From: Rhodopseudomonas palustris HaA2
Lineage (GTDB): Bacteria > Pseudomonadota > Alphaproteobacteria > Rhizobiales > Xanthobacteraceae
Assembly (NCBI RefSeq): GCF_000013365.1
Contig: NC_007778.1
Coordinates: 2,976,001-3,040,000 of the forward strand
DNA: 64,000 nt
Reading direction: 5' to 3'
Numbering within the stretch: position 1 is the first letter of the stretch; each line of letters starts with the position of its first letter. A program made the position numbers and the translations under genes. This document shows positions 52,196-62,243 of this stretch, piece by piece. A model generated the notes under the pieces. That model saw only the letters and a program-made list of their open reading frames with translations, did not search any database and was not told where the DNA came from.

Positions 52196-53257
52196 ATGCC
52201 GGTGAAGGTTCGAATCGCGCTGGACGCAATGGGTGGTGATTTCGGTCCATCCGTCATCGTTCCAGGGGCCGCCATCTCGCTCGGACGCCATCCCGACGCT
52301 GAATTCCTGCTGTTCGGTGACAGCGCGCTGATCGAGAAAGAACTTGCTGCCCATCCGGCGCTGAAAAAGGTCTCGCGCGTCATCCATACCGACGTCGCCG
52401 TCAGCATGCACGACAAGCCGAGCCAGGCGCTGCGCCGCGGCCGCAAGGTGTCGTCGATGTGGCTGGCGATCGAGGCGGTGAAGAAGGGCGAGGCCGACGT
52501 CGCGGTGTCGGCCGGCAACACCGGCGCGCTGATGGCGATGGCGCGGTTCTGCCTGCGGACGCTCCCCGGCATCGACCGTCCGGCGATCGCGGCGACCTGG
52601 CCCACGGTGCGCGGCGATTCGGTGGTGCTCGATCTAGGCGCCACCATCGGTGGTGACGCCGCGCATCTCAAGGCGCTGGCGGTGATGGGCGCGGCGATGG
52701 CCAGCGTGCTGTTCGACCTCGAGCGGCCGACCGTCGGCCTGCTCAATATCGGCGTCGAGGAGATCAAGGGCGGCGAGGAAATCCGCGAGGCCGCCGAGTT
52801 GCTGCGGGCGATGCAATCGCCGCGCTTCGAATTCGTCGGCTTCGTCGAGGGCGACGGCATCGGCAAGGGCGCAGCCGACGTGATCGTGTCGGAAGGCTTC
52901 TCCGGCAACATCGCGCTCAAGGCGGCCGAGGGAACCGCCCGGCAGATCAGCGAATATCTGAAGGCCGCGATGTCCCGGACCTGGCGGTCGAAGATCGGCT
53001 ATCTGTTCGCCCGGGACGCCTTCAAGGCGCTCAAGGACAAGATGGACCCGAACAAGTCCAATGGCGGCGTGTTTCTCGGACTTAACGGAATTGTGGTCAA
53101 GAGCCACGGCGGAACCAGCGCCGACGGCTTTGCCTATGCGGTCGATGTTGGCTATGACATGGTTCGCTACGATCTCCTGACCAAGATCAATCAAACGCTC
53201 AATCGTGAAGCCGGCGCGCTGGTCTCGACGCCGACGGCGCAGGAGGCTGTCTCGTGA
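52196..53257 (+). CDS. plsX: Phosphate acyltransferase PlsX
   Basis: This 353-residue enzyme converts acyl-ACP to acyl-phosphate for phosphatidic acid synthesis. It begins [21 protein letters not shown] and shows [14 protein letters not shown] and [21 protein letters not shown] choose ATG 52196, which gives the family length; sequence upstream in this frame does not match. It overlaps fabH by four bases. Confidence 0.96.
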   Translation: MPVKVRIALDAMGGDFGPSVIVPGAAISLGRHPDAEFLLFGDSALIEKELAAHPALKKVSRVIHTDVAVSMHDKPSQALRRGRKVSSMWLAIEAVKKGEADVAVSAGNTGALMAMARFCLRTLPGIDRPAIAATWPTVRGDSVVLDLGATIGGDAAHLKALAVMGAAMASVLFDLERPTVGLLNIGVEEIKGGEEIREAAELLRAMQSPRFEFVGFVEGDGIGKGAADVIVSEGFSGNIALKAAEGTARQISEYLKAAMSRTWRSKIGYLFARDAFKALKDKMDPNKSNGGVFLGLNGIVVKSHGGTSADGFAYAVDVGYDMVRYDLLTKINQTLNREAGALVSTPTAQEAVS

Positions 53258-54231
53258 CGGTGGTTCGTTCGGTCGTGCTGGGCTGCGGCGCTTATCTGCC
53301 GGAGCGGATTCTCACCAACGCCGAACTGGCCGCGACCGTCGACACCTCGGACGAGTGGATCGTGCAGCGCACCGGCATCCGGGAGCGCCACATCGCCGCC
53401 GAGGGCGAGTACACCTCGCATCTCGCCACCAAAGCGGCGCAGGCCGCGCTCGACGACGCCGGGCTCACGGCGGATCAGATCGATCTAATCGTGCTGGCGA
53501 CATCGACACCGGACCACACCTTTCCGGCGACCGCGGTGCAGGTCCAGGCCGCGCTCGGCATGACCCACGGCGTCGCCTTCGATCTGCAGGCGGTGTGCTC
53601 CGGCTTCGTCTTCGCGGTCGCCACCGCCGACAACTTCCTGCGCGGTGGATCGGCCAAGCGTGCGCTGGTGATCGGCGCCGAAACCTTCTCGCGCATCCTC
53701 GACTGGAACGACCGCGGCACCTGCGTGCTGTTCGGCGACGGCGCCGGCGCGATCGTGCTGGAAGCGCAGGAAGGCTGGGGCACCTCGGCCGACCGCGGCG
53801 TGCTGACGACGCATCTGCGCTCCGACGGCCGCCACAAGCACAAATTGTATGTCGACGGCGGGCCGAGCTCGACGCAGACCGTCGGCCATCTCCGCATGGA
53901 AGGCCGCGAAGTGTTCAAGCACGCGGTCGGGATGATCACCGGGGTGATCATCGATGCATTCAACGCCAGCGGCACCAGCGCCGACAATGTCGACTGGTTC
54001 GTGCCGCATCAAGCCAACAAGCGCATCATCGACGCTTCGGCGCAAAAACTCCATATTGCGCCGCAGAAGGTGGTGATGACCGTGGACCGCCACGGCAACA
54101 CATCGGCCGCCTCGATTCCGCTGGCGCTGGCCGCGGCGGTGGCCGACGGTCGCATCCAGAAGGGCCATCTGGTGCTGCTGGAAGCCATGGGCGGCGGCTT
54201 CACCTGGGGCTCGGCACTGCTGCGCTGGTAG
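53254..54231 (+). CDS. fabH: Beta-ketoacyl-ACP synthase III
   Basis: This 325-residue enzyme starts fatty-acid elongation by condensing acetyl-CoA with malonyl-ACP. The catalytic Cys115 is in [11 protein letters not shown], His in [11 protein letters not shown] and Asn in [13 protein letters not shown]. The start is the GTG of a GTGA overlap with plsX; an AGGAGG is at 53241. ihfA follows in the conserved plsX-fabH-ihfA order. Confidence 0.97.
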   Translation: MTVVRSVVLGCGAYLPERILTNAELAATVDTSDEWIVQRTGIRERHIAAEGEYTSHLATKAAQAALDDAGLTADQIDLIVLATSTPDHTFPATAVQVQAALGMTHGVAFDLQAVCSGFVFAVATADNFLRGGSAKRALVIGAETFSRILDWNDRGTCVLFGDGAGAIVLEAQEGWGTSADRGVLTTHLRSDGRHKHKLYVDGGPSSTQTVGHLRMEGREVFKHAVGMITGVIIDAFNASGTSADNVDWFVPHQANKRIIDASAQKLHIAPQKVVMTVDRHGNTSAASIPLALAAAVADGRIQKGHLVLLEAMGGGFTWGSALLRW

Positions 54232-54364
54232 TTGCGCGTGTAAAATTTTAACAGCATTTCCATTGCGTTCCATGCTATTCTGAATGTCGGCGGAGGTTGA
54301 CCGCCGATTGTTAACCTCATAGTTTCAGCACGGATTTTTCTTTCGCCGAGAGGTGGGGTAGGCG

Positions 54365-54736
54365 ATGACCGGAACCGGACGAACAGTCACACGTGTCGAT
54401 CTTTGTGAGGCGGTCTACCAAAAGGTGGGCCTGTCACGCACGGAGTCGTCGGCATTTGTCGAACTGGTATTGAAAGAGATCACCGACTGCCTCGAGAAGG
54501 GCGAGACGGTGAAGCTGTCGTCGTTCGGTTCGTTTTTGGTGAGACAGAAGGGCCAGCGGATCGGCCGTAATCCCAAGACCGGGACCGAGGTGCCGATCTC
54601 GCCGCGCCGCGTGATGGTGTTCAAGCCGTCCGCGATCCTCAAGCAGCGCATCAATGCCAACGGCACCGCATCGTCGATGTCGTCGTCCGCCAATGCCGCG
54701 GCCGGCGACAAGTCCGAATCGGCATCCGGCACCTGA
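54365..54736 (+). CDS. ihfA: Integration host factor alpha subunit
   Basis: This 123-residue DNA-bending protein matches IHF-alpha: [26 protein letters not shown], then [38 protein letters not shown], the beta-ribbon arm. It has a Ser/Ala-rich C-terminal extension of about 25 residues beyond the usual 99. The upstream 130 bases are AT-rich. IHF beta must be elsewhere. A MerR-like gene follows. Confidence 0.95.
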   Translation: MTGTGRTVTRVDLCEAVYQKVGLSRTESSAFVELVLKEITDCLEKGETVKLSSFGSFLVRQKGQRIGRNPKTGTEVPISPRRVMVFKPSAILKQRINANGTASSMSSSANAAAGDKSESASGT

Positions 54737-54752
54737 CGACAGGAGACTGCAT

Positions 54753-55436
54753 TTGGACAAAGCGCCGGATGCATTCCGAACCATCAGCGAAGTCGCCGAC
54801 GAACTCGACATTCCGCAGCACGTCTTGAGGTTCTGGGAGACGCGGTTCACCCAGATCAAGCCGATGAAGCGCTCGGGCGGCCGGCGCTACTACCGGCCGG
54901 ACGACGTCGACCTGCTCAAGGGCATCCGCCGGCTGCTGTACGGCGAAGGCTACACCATTCGCGGCGTCCAGCGGATCCTCAAGGAGCACGGCATCAAGTC
55001 GGTGCAGCGGCTCGCCGACAACGAGGCCAGCGCCACTTTCGGCGCGGTCGAGGAAGCGATCGGCCGCAGCGTCGCCGAGGAAGACTACGAGCCCGCGCCC
55101 GGCGGCATCGATCTCGACGACGACGACTACGAGGGCGAGAACGAGGGCCTCGACCTGCACGCCATGATGGCGGAACCCGACCTGCGCGCCGCAGCGGCAC
55201 CGGCCCGCTCGGCCAGCCAGGCAACGGCCCGTCGCGCCCCCGCATTCGAGGACGACGATGACGACCTGCCGGCAATGGCGTCGCCGGCGCCACGGCTGAA
55301 TCTGCCGCCGCTGGACCTGCCGCCGGCGAATAATGCCCCGGCGCGTCCGCCGGTCGATCTCGCCCCGCTGAAGGCCGTGCTGCAGGACCTGATCGCCTGC
55401 CGCGAGGCGCTCGACGCCGCAATGAAGGACGGCTGA
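54753..55436 (+). CDS. MerR-type helix-turn-helix regulator with acidic linker
   Basis: This 227-residue protein has a MerR DNA-binding domain at its start: [31 protein letters not shown] then [35 protein letters not shown]. This is followed by a low-complexity acidic linker ([13 protein letters not shown]) and a Pro/Ala-rich part, ending in a helix ([18 protein letters not shown]). I place the start at TTG 54753, seven bases after AGGAG; no ATG fits. It is next to ihfA, a common pairing in alphaproteobacteria. Target genes unknown. Confidence 0.85.
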   Translation: MDKAPDAFRTISEVADELDIPQHVLRFWETRFTQIKPMKRSGGRRYYRPDDVDLLKGIRRLLYGEGYTIRGVQRILKEHGIKSVQRLADNEASATFGAVEEAIGRSVAEEDYEPAPGGIDLDDDDYEGENEGLDLHAMMAEPDLRAAAAPARSASQATARRAPAFEDDDDDLPAMASPAPRLNLPPLDLPPANNAPARPPVDLAPLKAVLQDLIACREALDAAMKDG

Positions 55437-55531
55437 GGCGGTCGGTTTCGCCGCGCAGGAACCGCGATTTGATGCCGCGCGCCTTGCGCGAGGCGCCGAT
55501 CGAAGCTACAGGATCAGGGCCGAAACGGCAT

Positions 55532-55609
55532 CGGAGCGTGGCGCAGCCCGGTTAGCGCACTAGTCTGGGAGACTAGGGGTCGAAGGTTCAAATCCTTTCG
55601 CTCCGACCA
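55532..55609 (+). tRNA. tRNA-Pro (anticodon GGG)
   Basis: The acceptor stem CGGAGCG pairs with CGCTCCG (55599-55605), followed by A and an encoded CCA. The D-arm is GCGC-AGCCCGGTTA-GCGC, the anticodon stem-loop CTAGT-CTGGGAG-ACTAG with GGG, and the T-loop is GGTTCAAATCC. The total is 78 bases. GGG reads proline codons CCC and CCT. It lies on the plus strand after the MerR-like gene, in its own transcript. Confidence 0.96.
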
Positions 55610-56048
55610 TTTCTTAGCCGTGGACGGCGATCTTTCCGAACGAGTACCACGCGATCTCGCGATTCCTCTGGCAACTCGTGGCCGTCGATCACTCGCTCTC
55701 CAACTAAGACACCGTGCAGGCAGTCGCTGTGTCGATTGCGACCGGAGTCCAGGACAGTCAGCGGACCAAGGACCCGGGCCACGATCGTGAGAACGACCAG
55801 ACACTCGCCACGATGCGCGCGCCGCAACGTCTGCAACCTGCACCCGCTCCCTGCGCCGTTCGAGCACGATACACCGCAATTGGACAGGATCAGACAGAAC
55901 CAGGACGGGAGGACGGGCGACTGGCCAGTCGCCACTTGATATCGTAGCGACTGACCTCGTCCGAGCCGCCTATTTGGCCAGCCAGGCATTGGCCTCTGCA
56001 GATCATAACCGCGAGCTTCGGCGAGAATGCCGCGATAGACGCCGGCCT
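55610..56048. other. Gene-free stretch after tRNA-Pro
   Basis: 439 bases with no supportable gene. A minus-strand open frame (55588-56052) runs through it, but it enters the tRNA, lacks a ribosome site and resembles no family. No integrase, direct copy of the tRNA 3' end or terminator is evident. It may be a remnant of lost accessory DNA. Confidence 0.5.
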
Positions 56049-58124
56049 TCACGCCGCGCGAACGGAATTCAGGAAGCGGCTGACCTCGTCGCGGAGGCGG
56101 CTGCTCTGGCCGGACAGGGCCTTCGCGGCCGCCAGTACCTGTGAGGAGGCCGAGCCGGTCTCGTCGGCGCCCTGCCGGACACTGGCAATGTTCGCCGAGA
56201 CCTGTTGGGTGCCGTGGGCGGCCTGCTGGACGTTGCTCGAGATTTCGCGCGTGGCCGAGCTCTGCTCCTCGACGGCAGAGGCGATGGCGGAGGCGATCTC
56301 CGACATCCGGGCGATGGTCTCGCCGATGTCCTTGATCGAACCAACCGATTCATTGGTCGCAGCCTGGATGCCGCCGATCTGCTGGCCAATCTCTCCGGTC
56401 GCCTTAGCGGTCTGCTCGGCCAGCGCCTTGACCTCCGAGGCGACCACCGCGAAGCCGCGGCCGGCCTCGCCGGCGCGGGCGGCCTCGATGGTGGCGTTAA
56501 GCGCGAGCAGATTGGTTTGCCCCGCGATCGCATTGATCAGCTCGACGACGTCGCCGATCCGCGCCGCCGCCTTTGCGAGCTCGGCGACATTGTCGTTGGT
56601 CTTGCGGGCCTGCGCCAGCGCCTCGCTGGCGATGCGCGCGGAGTCCTGCACCTGACGGCTTATCTCGTTGACCGACGAGCTCATCTCCTCTGCCGCCGCG
56701 GCGACCGAATGCACGTTGGTCGAAGCTTCCTCGGACGCCGATGTCACCACGGTGGCGAGCTCCAGCGAGCGGGCCGCCGTCGTCGTCAGGGATGCGGCGG
56801 AGCGCTCGAGATCGCCCGACGCGGATGAAACGACGCCAACGACCTCGCCAATCACCATCTCAAAATCGCGCGTGAACCTCTCCACCCGCTGGCCCCGCTC
56901 GATCTTAGACTGCGCGTCCGCCGCAGCCGCCTGCTCTGCACGCTTCTTCTCCAACAGCGCTTCCTTGAAGGTCTGCAGCGAGCCGGTCATCGCGGCGATC
57001 TCGTCGTCGCGGTCGCAGGTCGGGATCGCCACGTCGTCATTGCCGGCCGCCATCTGGCCGATCAGGCCGGTCAGGTGCACGATCGGGTTGATGACGCGGC
57101 GGCGCAGCAGCATGGTGACGAACACGAGAATGCCGAACAAGGCCACGACGACGACCGTCGCCAGCGATAGCATCAGATAGGCTTGGTCACGCGCGGCGAT
57201 CGCACGGTTGCGCGCCTCGGCGATGGCCGAATCTCGTACTAAGTAGAATTTCTGCACCGCAGGCACCACCGTGTCGGCCAGCTTATCCGCCGTGAGCGCA
57301 TAGTTGAGGTCGCTCAATCCGGCCGCGATCTCCTTGTCGACGATCGGAAGCGCGCGCGCAAAGTAGGTGTCCCTGGCGTCGTTGAATGCGGCCAACAGAC
57401 GCTCCGGATTGCCGATCTGGTCGATGCTGGCCTCCAGACGGTCACGATCAATCTCGGTACGGCCCTGGGCACGGTCCATCGCTGCCTTCTCTGCCGCGGT
57501 CAACGCGCGCCGGGTGTTGAGCGCAGGCGACAGCGACGCCGCACGTCCGCCCGCCGTCACGCGCAGATCCTGCGCGGTGCGGGCTACGTCGAGCAGGGTC
57601 GTCAGCGATGCATCCGCATTGGCAACATGGTTCTGAAGCCGATTCAGGATCGGCTCGATCGCCACGGCGGTCTGCGCGATACCGGGCAGGAAACTCTTGA
57701 TCGCGGCTTGATCACGTCCGCTCAGCGGCGCGGAAAGGCTGGGTTCCACCAACGTTTGAAGGTCAGCCAGCTTGGCTGCGGCCTGCTCCAGGCTGCGGCG
57801 GATGGCTTCGGTCTCGGAGACGTTCGCGACCTGCGCGCGCGCCTTGGCGAAGGCGGCTTCGGACGACTGCTTGATCTTGCGCACCGCCTCGAGCTGCGCG
57901 GGTGTCGCGACCGGCTCCTGGAACAGCGGCCCGATGTAGGGGGCGCGGTGGCTCACGACCTCCTGCGCGAACAGCAGCACGGCGCCGAATGCCTCCACTG
58001 TCTTGATCGCATCGGCCTTGTCGTTGACAGCCCTGACCTGCTCAATCACGACCTGTGCAGCAGGGAGGATGGCCAGAGCCGTCACCGAAAGCATCGAAAT
58101 TGCAAAGAGGCGGCCGATCTTCAT
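56049..58124 (-). CDS. Methyl-accepting chemotaxis protein
   Basis: This 691-residue chemoreceptor starts with an N-terminal helix ([22 protein letters not shown]), a long periplasmic helical sensor (about 35-300), a second helix near 320-345 ([25 protein letters not shown]), a HAMP domain ([21 protein letters not shown]) and a signalling domain with the hairpin tip [45 protein letters not shown] split across residues about 530-580. The ligand is not clear from sequence. No other chemotaxis gene is nearby. It is divergent from the TonB receptor. Confidence 0.94.
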   Translation of the reverse strand: MKIGRLFAISMLSVTALAILPAAQVVIEQVRAVNDKADAIKTVEAFGAVLLFAQEVVSHRAPYIGPLFQEPVATPAQLEAVRKIKQSSEAAFAKARAQVANVSETEAIRRSLEQAAAKLADLQTLVEPSLSAPLSGRDQAAIKSFLPGIAQTAVAIEPILNRLQNHVANADASLTTLLDVARTAQDLRVTAGGRAASLSPALNTRRALTAAEKAAMDRAQGRTEIDRDRLEASIDQIGNPERLLAAFNDARDTYFARALPIVDKEIAAGLSDLNYALTADKLADTVVPAVQKFYLVRDSAIAEARNRAIAARDQAYLMLSLATVVVVALFGILVFVTMLLRRRVINPIVHLTGLIGQMAAGNDDVAIPTCDRDDEIAAMTGSLQTFKEALLEKKRAEQAAAADAQSKIERGQRVERFTRDFEMVIGEVVGVVSSASGDLERSAASLTTTAARSLELATVVTSASEEASTNVHSVAAAAEEMSSSVNEISRQVQDSARIASEALAQARKTNDNVAELAKAAARIGDVVELINAIAGQTNLLALNATIEAARAGEAGRGFAVVASEVKALAEQTAKATGEIGQQIGGIQAATNESVGSIKDIGETIARMSEIASAIASAVEEQSSATREISSNVQQAAHGTQQVSANIASVRQGADETGSASSQVLAAAKALSGQSSRLRDEVSRFLNSVRAA

Positions 58125-58614
58125 CGTAGAATCCCGAGGTTAATTGCGACGACGTTAGGTTCCCGCCATTGAGTTAATACTTAGCTCAGCTTCCGTAGTC
58201 TTACGTATGACGCGGCCTCACTCGCTGACAAGAAACGCCATCGGATACGAACATCCGTGACCGAACACTCGAAATGTCTCGGAGGCGGTCTCAAAGATCG
58301 TGCTCCAGGTGGTGGTGTAGCTCGGGAGAGCAAAGCCGTCCGCTCGCGTGCGAACGCTCGATGAAGTGCAGCTCGGCGCGAATTCGACGTCACCGGCCTG
58401 AAACAATGTCGCGTGGTGGCGTGTGCAGTGGTGAACGATGCCAGAACGATTCTAATTGTTTCCGGCGTGACATGCTGTCGTAAACAATTGCAAAATGGCC
58501 GGTCTCCCAGCACTTTCTCTAGACAAATTCTACCGCGGCCGGTCGTGCGTGGAATTACTTGTCGGGTTACACGACCGATGACGCCGGCACCGCCGGCCGC
58601 ATCGGGGCGTGAAT
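58125..58614. other. Divergent intergenic region, chemoreceptor to TonB receptor
   Basis: 490 bases without a reliable gene. It is somewhat AT-richer than the surroundings toward the receptor gene and holds the two ICE-like motifs listed separately. A minus-strand frame at 58218-58406 (62 codons) has protein-like composition but no start site evidence or recognisable family. Confidence 0.5.
58441..58533 (+). promoter_or_regulatory. Two candidate Irr (ICE-like) sites upstream of the siderophore receptor
   Basis: The iron-control element bound by Irr in Rhizobiales is close to TTAGAA-N3-TTCTAA. CCAGAACGATTCTAA (58441-58455) matches 10 of its 12 fixed positions and CTAGACAAATTCTAC (58519-58533) matches 9. 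They are 160 and 82 bases before the receptor ATG. Iron control is expected for a siderophore receptor; the consensus is from memory. Confidence 0.4.
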
Positions 58615-60888
58615 ATGAAATTTCGAACAAGAAAAGCGACGAAGCAGACCCTTCTGCTTTGCACGGTCAGCCTGCTCGCACTGGCGGCCGATTTTCCGCA
58701 CGGCGCGCGGGCGCAATCGAATCTGCCGGCGGTCACCGTCGACGCGCCGCAGCCGCAGCAGCGCGCGCGCAGCGCGCCGACGACATCGTCCCGCAGCACG
58801 GCGCGCGCGACGCGCCGCGCCAACCGCGCCGCGACGACGCCGCCCCAGGCCGCGCCGATGCCGTCGGTCCATGAGCGCATCTATGCCGGCACCAACAGCT
58901 ATGTCGCCGGACAATCGAGCGCGGCCTCGAAGACCGACACGCCGCTGATCGACACGCCGCGTTCGGTCAGCGTGATCGATCGCAAGGAACTCGACGATCG
59001 AGGCGTCACCAGCATCCCGGAAGCGGTGCGCTATTCGGCGGGCGTCACCACCGGCGGCTACGGCTACGATCCGCGCTTCGACCAGATCTACATCCGCGGC
59101 TTCTCGACCACGACGCTCGGCGATTTCCGTGACGGGCTGAAGCAGTTTCCGGCCGGCTTCTCGACCTTCCGCACCGAGCCGTATCAGCTCGACCGCGTCG
59201 AGATCATCAAGGGGCCGGCCGCGGTGCTGTACGGCCAATCGGTGCCGGGCGGACTGGTCGATCGGCGGTCGAAATTTCCGGTGGAAAACCAGGTCAACGA
59301 GATCGCGATTCAGGCCGGCACGTTCGATCGCTTCCAGACCGCCTTCGACATCGGCGGCGCCGCCAGTCCCGACAAGTCGCTGCTGTATCGGCTGGTCGGT
59401 GTCGCCCGCAGCGGCGACACCAATTTCGACGTCGCCGATCAAAGGCTGATGCTGGCGCCGTCGCTGACCTGGCGACCGACCGCCGACACCACGCTGACGA
59501 CCTACGCGCTGGTGCAGAAGGACGAGACCGATTCCAGCGTCGCCGCGCTCAACCGCAACGGCAAATTGCTGACCGTCAACGGCGAATATCTGCGCGCCAG
59601 CGATCCCAAATACGACTATCTGAAGCTGCAGCAGGTGCAGACCGGCTACAAGCTCGAGCACCGCTTCGACGACGTCTTCACCTTCCGGCAGCACACGCGG
59701 TTCTCCAATCTGAAGACGGACTCGCGCTATCTCAGCGGAAGTTTCGCCAATACCACGACGTCGATCTACAATCGCGCCGCCTATGCGGTGGGCGACGAGC
59801 AGACCAGTTGGCAGACCGACAACAATCTGCAGGCGGATTTCGCCACCGGCCCGGTGGCGCACCGGGTGCTGGCCGGCGTGAACTACGACCACAATGTCTG
59901 GGACTTCCAGTTCGGCGGCAGCGGCGTGCAGTCGGCCTACGCGCTCGACATCTCCAATCCAACCTACGGGATCGCCGGCGCGACGCCGGCCTACACCTCC
60001 GGTTCGCGCTCGACCCAGGAGCAGGTGGGCGTCTATCTGCAGGATCAGATGCGGCTCGGCGGCTGGCACCTGTCGCTGGCCGGGCGTCACGACTGGGCCG
60101 ATCAGACCCGGATCAACACCTACACCAACGCCGTCACCGGTCAGCGCAACGATTCCGCCTTCTCCTACAGCGCCGGGTTGCTGTACCATTTCGACAACGG
60201 CGTCGCGCCCTATGTCAGCTACGCGACCTCATTCCAGCCGACGACCTCGATGGCGATCGACGGCAGCGTGCTGGCGCCGTCCGAAGGCGAGCAGTTCGAG
60301 GCCGGCGTGAAATATCAGCCGCGTGCCGACGTGTTGCTGACCGCCTCGGTCTACGACCTGACGGAGAAGAACGCCGCCAAGCTCGCCGGCTACGTCAACG
60401 GCGTCGCCTATTACGCCTCGGTCGGCGAGATTCACGTCCAGGGCGTCGAGCTCGAGGCGCGGGCGCGACTGACGCCCGAATTGGAGACGGTGACGGCCTA
60501 TACGTTCTCCGATGCCGAGATCACCAAGACGACCGTCGCCAGCGAGCTGAACAAGGTTCCGGCGGTGACGCCGAAACACACCGCGTCGAGCTGGCTCAAC
60601 TATTCGTTCCTGAACGGCCCGCTCGACGGACTAGGGCTGGGTGTCGGCGTCCGCTACATCGATGCCACCTGGACGTCGAATGCCAACACCGATCGCAACA
60701 ATGGCTACACGCTGGTCGATCTGGCGATGCGTTACGATCTCGGCAAGCTGGCGCGGCAGTTCGCCGGGTTCCAAGCCTCGGTCAACGCCAACAACATCGC
60801 CGACGAGCAGATCGCGGTGTGCAACGCCGGCTATTGCTATCTCAGCCAGGGGCGCACCGTGATCGGCACGCTGCGCTATCGCTGGTAG
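58615..60888 (+). CDS. TonB-dependent siderophore receptor
   Basis: This 757-residue outer-membrane receptor has a signal peptide ending near ARAQS, a TonB-box-like LPAVTVDAPQP, a long Ala/Arg linker, the plug domain (TPLIDTPRSVSVIDRKEL, IYIRGFSTTTLGDFRDGL, EIIKGPAAVLYGQSVPGG) and a 22-strand barrel ending in aromatic GTLRYRW. The plug sequence is of the hydroxamate (FhuA/FoxA-like) siderophore type. I choose ATG 58615 over GTG 58609. No transport partner (ABC importer, reductase) is adjacent. A cysteine pair AVCNAGYCY is near the end. Confidence 0.92.
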   Translation: MKFRTRKATKQTLLLCTVSLLALAADFPHGARAQSNLPAVTVDAPQPQQRARSAPTTSSRSTARATRRANRAATTPPQAAPMPSVHERIYAGTNSYVAGQSSAASKTDTPLIDTPRSVSVIDRKELDDRGVTSIPEAVRYSAGVTTGGYGYDPRFDQIYIRGFSTTTLGDFRDGLKQFPAGFSTFRTEPYQLDRVEIIKGPAAVLYGQSVPGGLVDRRSKFPVENQVNEIAIQAGTFDRFQTAFDIGGAASPDKSLLYRLVGVARSGDTNFDVADQRLMLAPSLTWRPTADTTLTTYALVQKDETDSSVAALNRNGKLLTVNGEYLRASDPKYDYLKLQQVQTGYKLEHRFDDVFTFRQHTRFSNLKTDSRYLSGSFANTTTSIYNRAAYAVGDEQTSWQTDNNLQADFATGPVAHRVLAGVNYDHNVWDFQFGGSGVQSAYALDISNPTYGIAGATPAYTSGSRSTQEQVGVYLQDQMRLGGWHLSLAGRHDWADQTRINTYTNAVTGQRNDSAFSYSAGLLYHFDNGVAPYVSYATSFQPTTSMAIDGSVLAPSEGEQFEAGVKYQPRADVLLTASVYDLTEKNAAKLAGYVNGVAYYASVGEIHVQGVELEARARLTPELETVTAYTFSDAEITKTTVASELNKVPAVTPKHTASSWLNYSFLNGPLDGLGLGVGVRYIDATWTSNANTDRNNGYTLVDLAMRYDLGKLARQFAGFQASVNANNIADEQIAVCNAGYCYLSQGRTVIGTLRYRW

Positions 60889-61152
60889 CGGCGTTCCATC
60901 GCCGCTCGCGCGGCGCCGGACACGGCAGGGACCCGGGGCGGACGACCGGGTCCTTGCGCATGGTCCTGGATATTCTCGGCGAGAGCGCGGGTCCTGGCGT
61001 GCATGCGCGGGGAAGCGGCCTGCGGGTGGACCGCATCGCCGCACCAGCGAGCATGCGAAGCACTTGCGTCGTGACGCCGCCGCCGGCCGCGCTTCCGCCC
61101 ATCATCAAAATGTCATAGCGTGGCGAATCTCTCGAACGTCGAGGACCGGACC

Positions 61153-61584
61153 ATGCGACTGCGTGTGCGAAAGGCCGCCCATATCCTCGAGCGAACCGGG
61201 CTGGCGATGGCGGGGGCAGCGTGCGGGATGTTCGTCGGTGCGCATGTCGGCACCAGCATCGGCGCGCTGACGACGGTCGCGTTTCTGCTGGCGATGATCG
61301 CGGTCGGCGCGGTCGGGTTCTATCTCGGCATCGATATTCCGCCGCTGCCGTTTCACGCCGGCGAAAGCGAAGCCGAACACACCGAGCGCGGCCGGATCGA
61401 CACCGCGGAATTTCTCAGCGCGGTCGGCACCTTCTGCGCGACGCTCGCGGCGTTCGCCTCGGTGAGCCTGGTGGTGCTGCATCAGGCGCCGCACTTGGCC
61501 TGGACCGCCATGATCCTCACCGGCTGGCTCGGCGGCGTGACGATGCAGATCGTCGCCGGCACGATTGCTCGGTCGCGGCGCTGA
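61153..61584 (+). CDS. Small membrane protein of unknown function
   Basis: This 143-residue protein has four hydrophobic segments: residues about 10-30, 35-60, 85-108 and 112-135. The loop between helices 2 and 3 is polar and carries HAGESEAEHTERGRIDTAEFL. No family is recognised. ATG 61153 (MRLRVRK) has GAGGACC upstream; a GTG at 61120 is in frame. It stands alone after the receptor gene. Confidence 0.65.
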   Translation: MRLRVRKAAHILERTGLAMAGAACGMFVGAHVGTSIGALTTVAFLLAMIAVGAVGFYLGIDIPPLPFHAGESEAEHTERGRIDTAEFLSAVGTFCATLAAFASVSLVVLHQAPHLAWTAMILTGWLGGVTMQIVAGTIARSRR

Positions 61585-61599
61585 CAGTCGGGGCATCCG

Positions 61600-61631
61600 C
61601 AAAAACGAACCGCCCTCGCGAACGAGGGCGG
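61600..61631 (-). terminator. Hairpin terminator for the minus-strand membrane gene
   Basis: CCGCCCTCG and its perfect 9-base complement enclose CGAA. Read on the minus strand, it is followed by TTCGTTTTTG, so it terminates transcription from 62016. It lies 68 bases after that gene's stop. Confidence 0.75.
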
Positions 61632-61698
61632 CTGTCAGACCAAGCCGGGGAGGACGCCCGCCGCCGCGATGGATGCGGCGGACGGGCGGTGGCGTTGG

Positions 61699-62016
61699 CT
61701 ATTTCTTGCCGAGCAGTCCGGTCACGGCCGCCGGCAGCGGAATTCTGGCGACGAGCTGCGGTGCGAACACGATCGCGGCGATCGCCAGAGCGATCAGCAC
61801 CGGCAACAGCTCGAAGGCGCTGACCTGCGCCACCAGCCATATCGCGACGATCAGCGCTGCGAGTTCGGCCGCGAGATACAACAGCACCGTGGTCAGGCCC
61901 GGCCGCGCCATCTTGCCGAGCGACGGCGCGAGGAAGGCAATGAACACCGCGACGATCAGAACCGCGATCAGCAGCAGGAACAGAAAGGCCGCGGTCTGAA
62001 AGGTGGCTGCCAGCAT
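61699..62016 (-). CDS. Small three-helix membrane protein
   Basis: This 105-residue protein has three hydrophobic helices (about 5-32, 40-62 and 68-92) and short polar ends (GLLGKK). AGGAG precedes the ATG by seven bases. No family is recognised. The nearest gene on the plus strand, the SDR, is divergent with about 230 bases between. Confidence 0.7.
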   Translation of the reverse strand: MLAATFQTAAFLFLLLIAVLIVAVFIAFLAPSLGKMARPGLTTVLLYLAAELAALIVAIWLVAQVSAFELLPVLIALAIAAIVFAPQLVARIPLPAAVTGLLGKK

Positions 62017-62243
62017 CGTCGTGCTCCTGGTTGCGCGTGATCCCGGAGACTAGGACGATTCCGGTGCTTGGGAAAGCAGCGGCGCTGTCAGGAACGCGCC
62101 TGACGACGAACGGCAGGAAGGCGCCGCGCCCCGATCTCCGATCGCGCGGCCGCGATGGACTCGGGCGCGCTGTGCCCTCTATGCTGGGGGGTGCAGCCGC
62201 GGCTCGAACCGCGGCGCGACGACATCGGGGAGGACATGCGCCC

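Noticed and set aside
55532-56048. Integration site of a mobile element at tRNA-Pro
   Set aside because: No integrase gene, no second copy of the tRNA 3' end and no composition change were seen within the window.
55588-56052. Minus-strand open frame of 154 codons beyond tRNA-Pro
   Set aside because: It runs into the tRNA gene, has no ribosome site and its translation does not resemble any family; it is probably noncoding.
58218-58406. Minus-strand 62-codon frame in the receptor upstream region
   Set aside because: The amino-acid composition is protein-like, but there is no ribosome site, no family resemblance, and it lies in the regulatory region of the TonB receptor.
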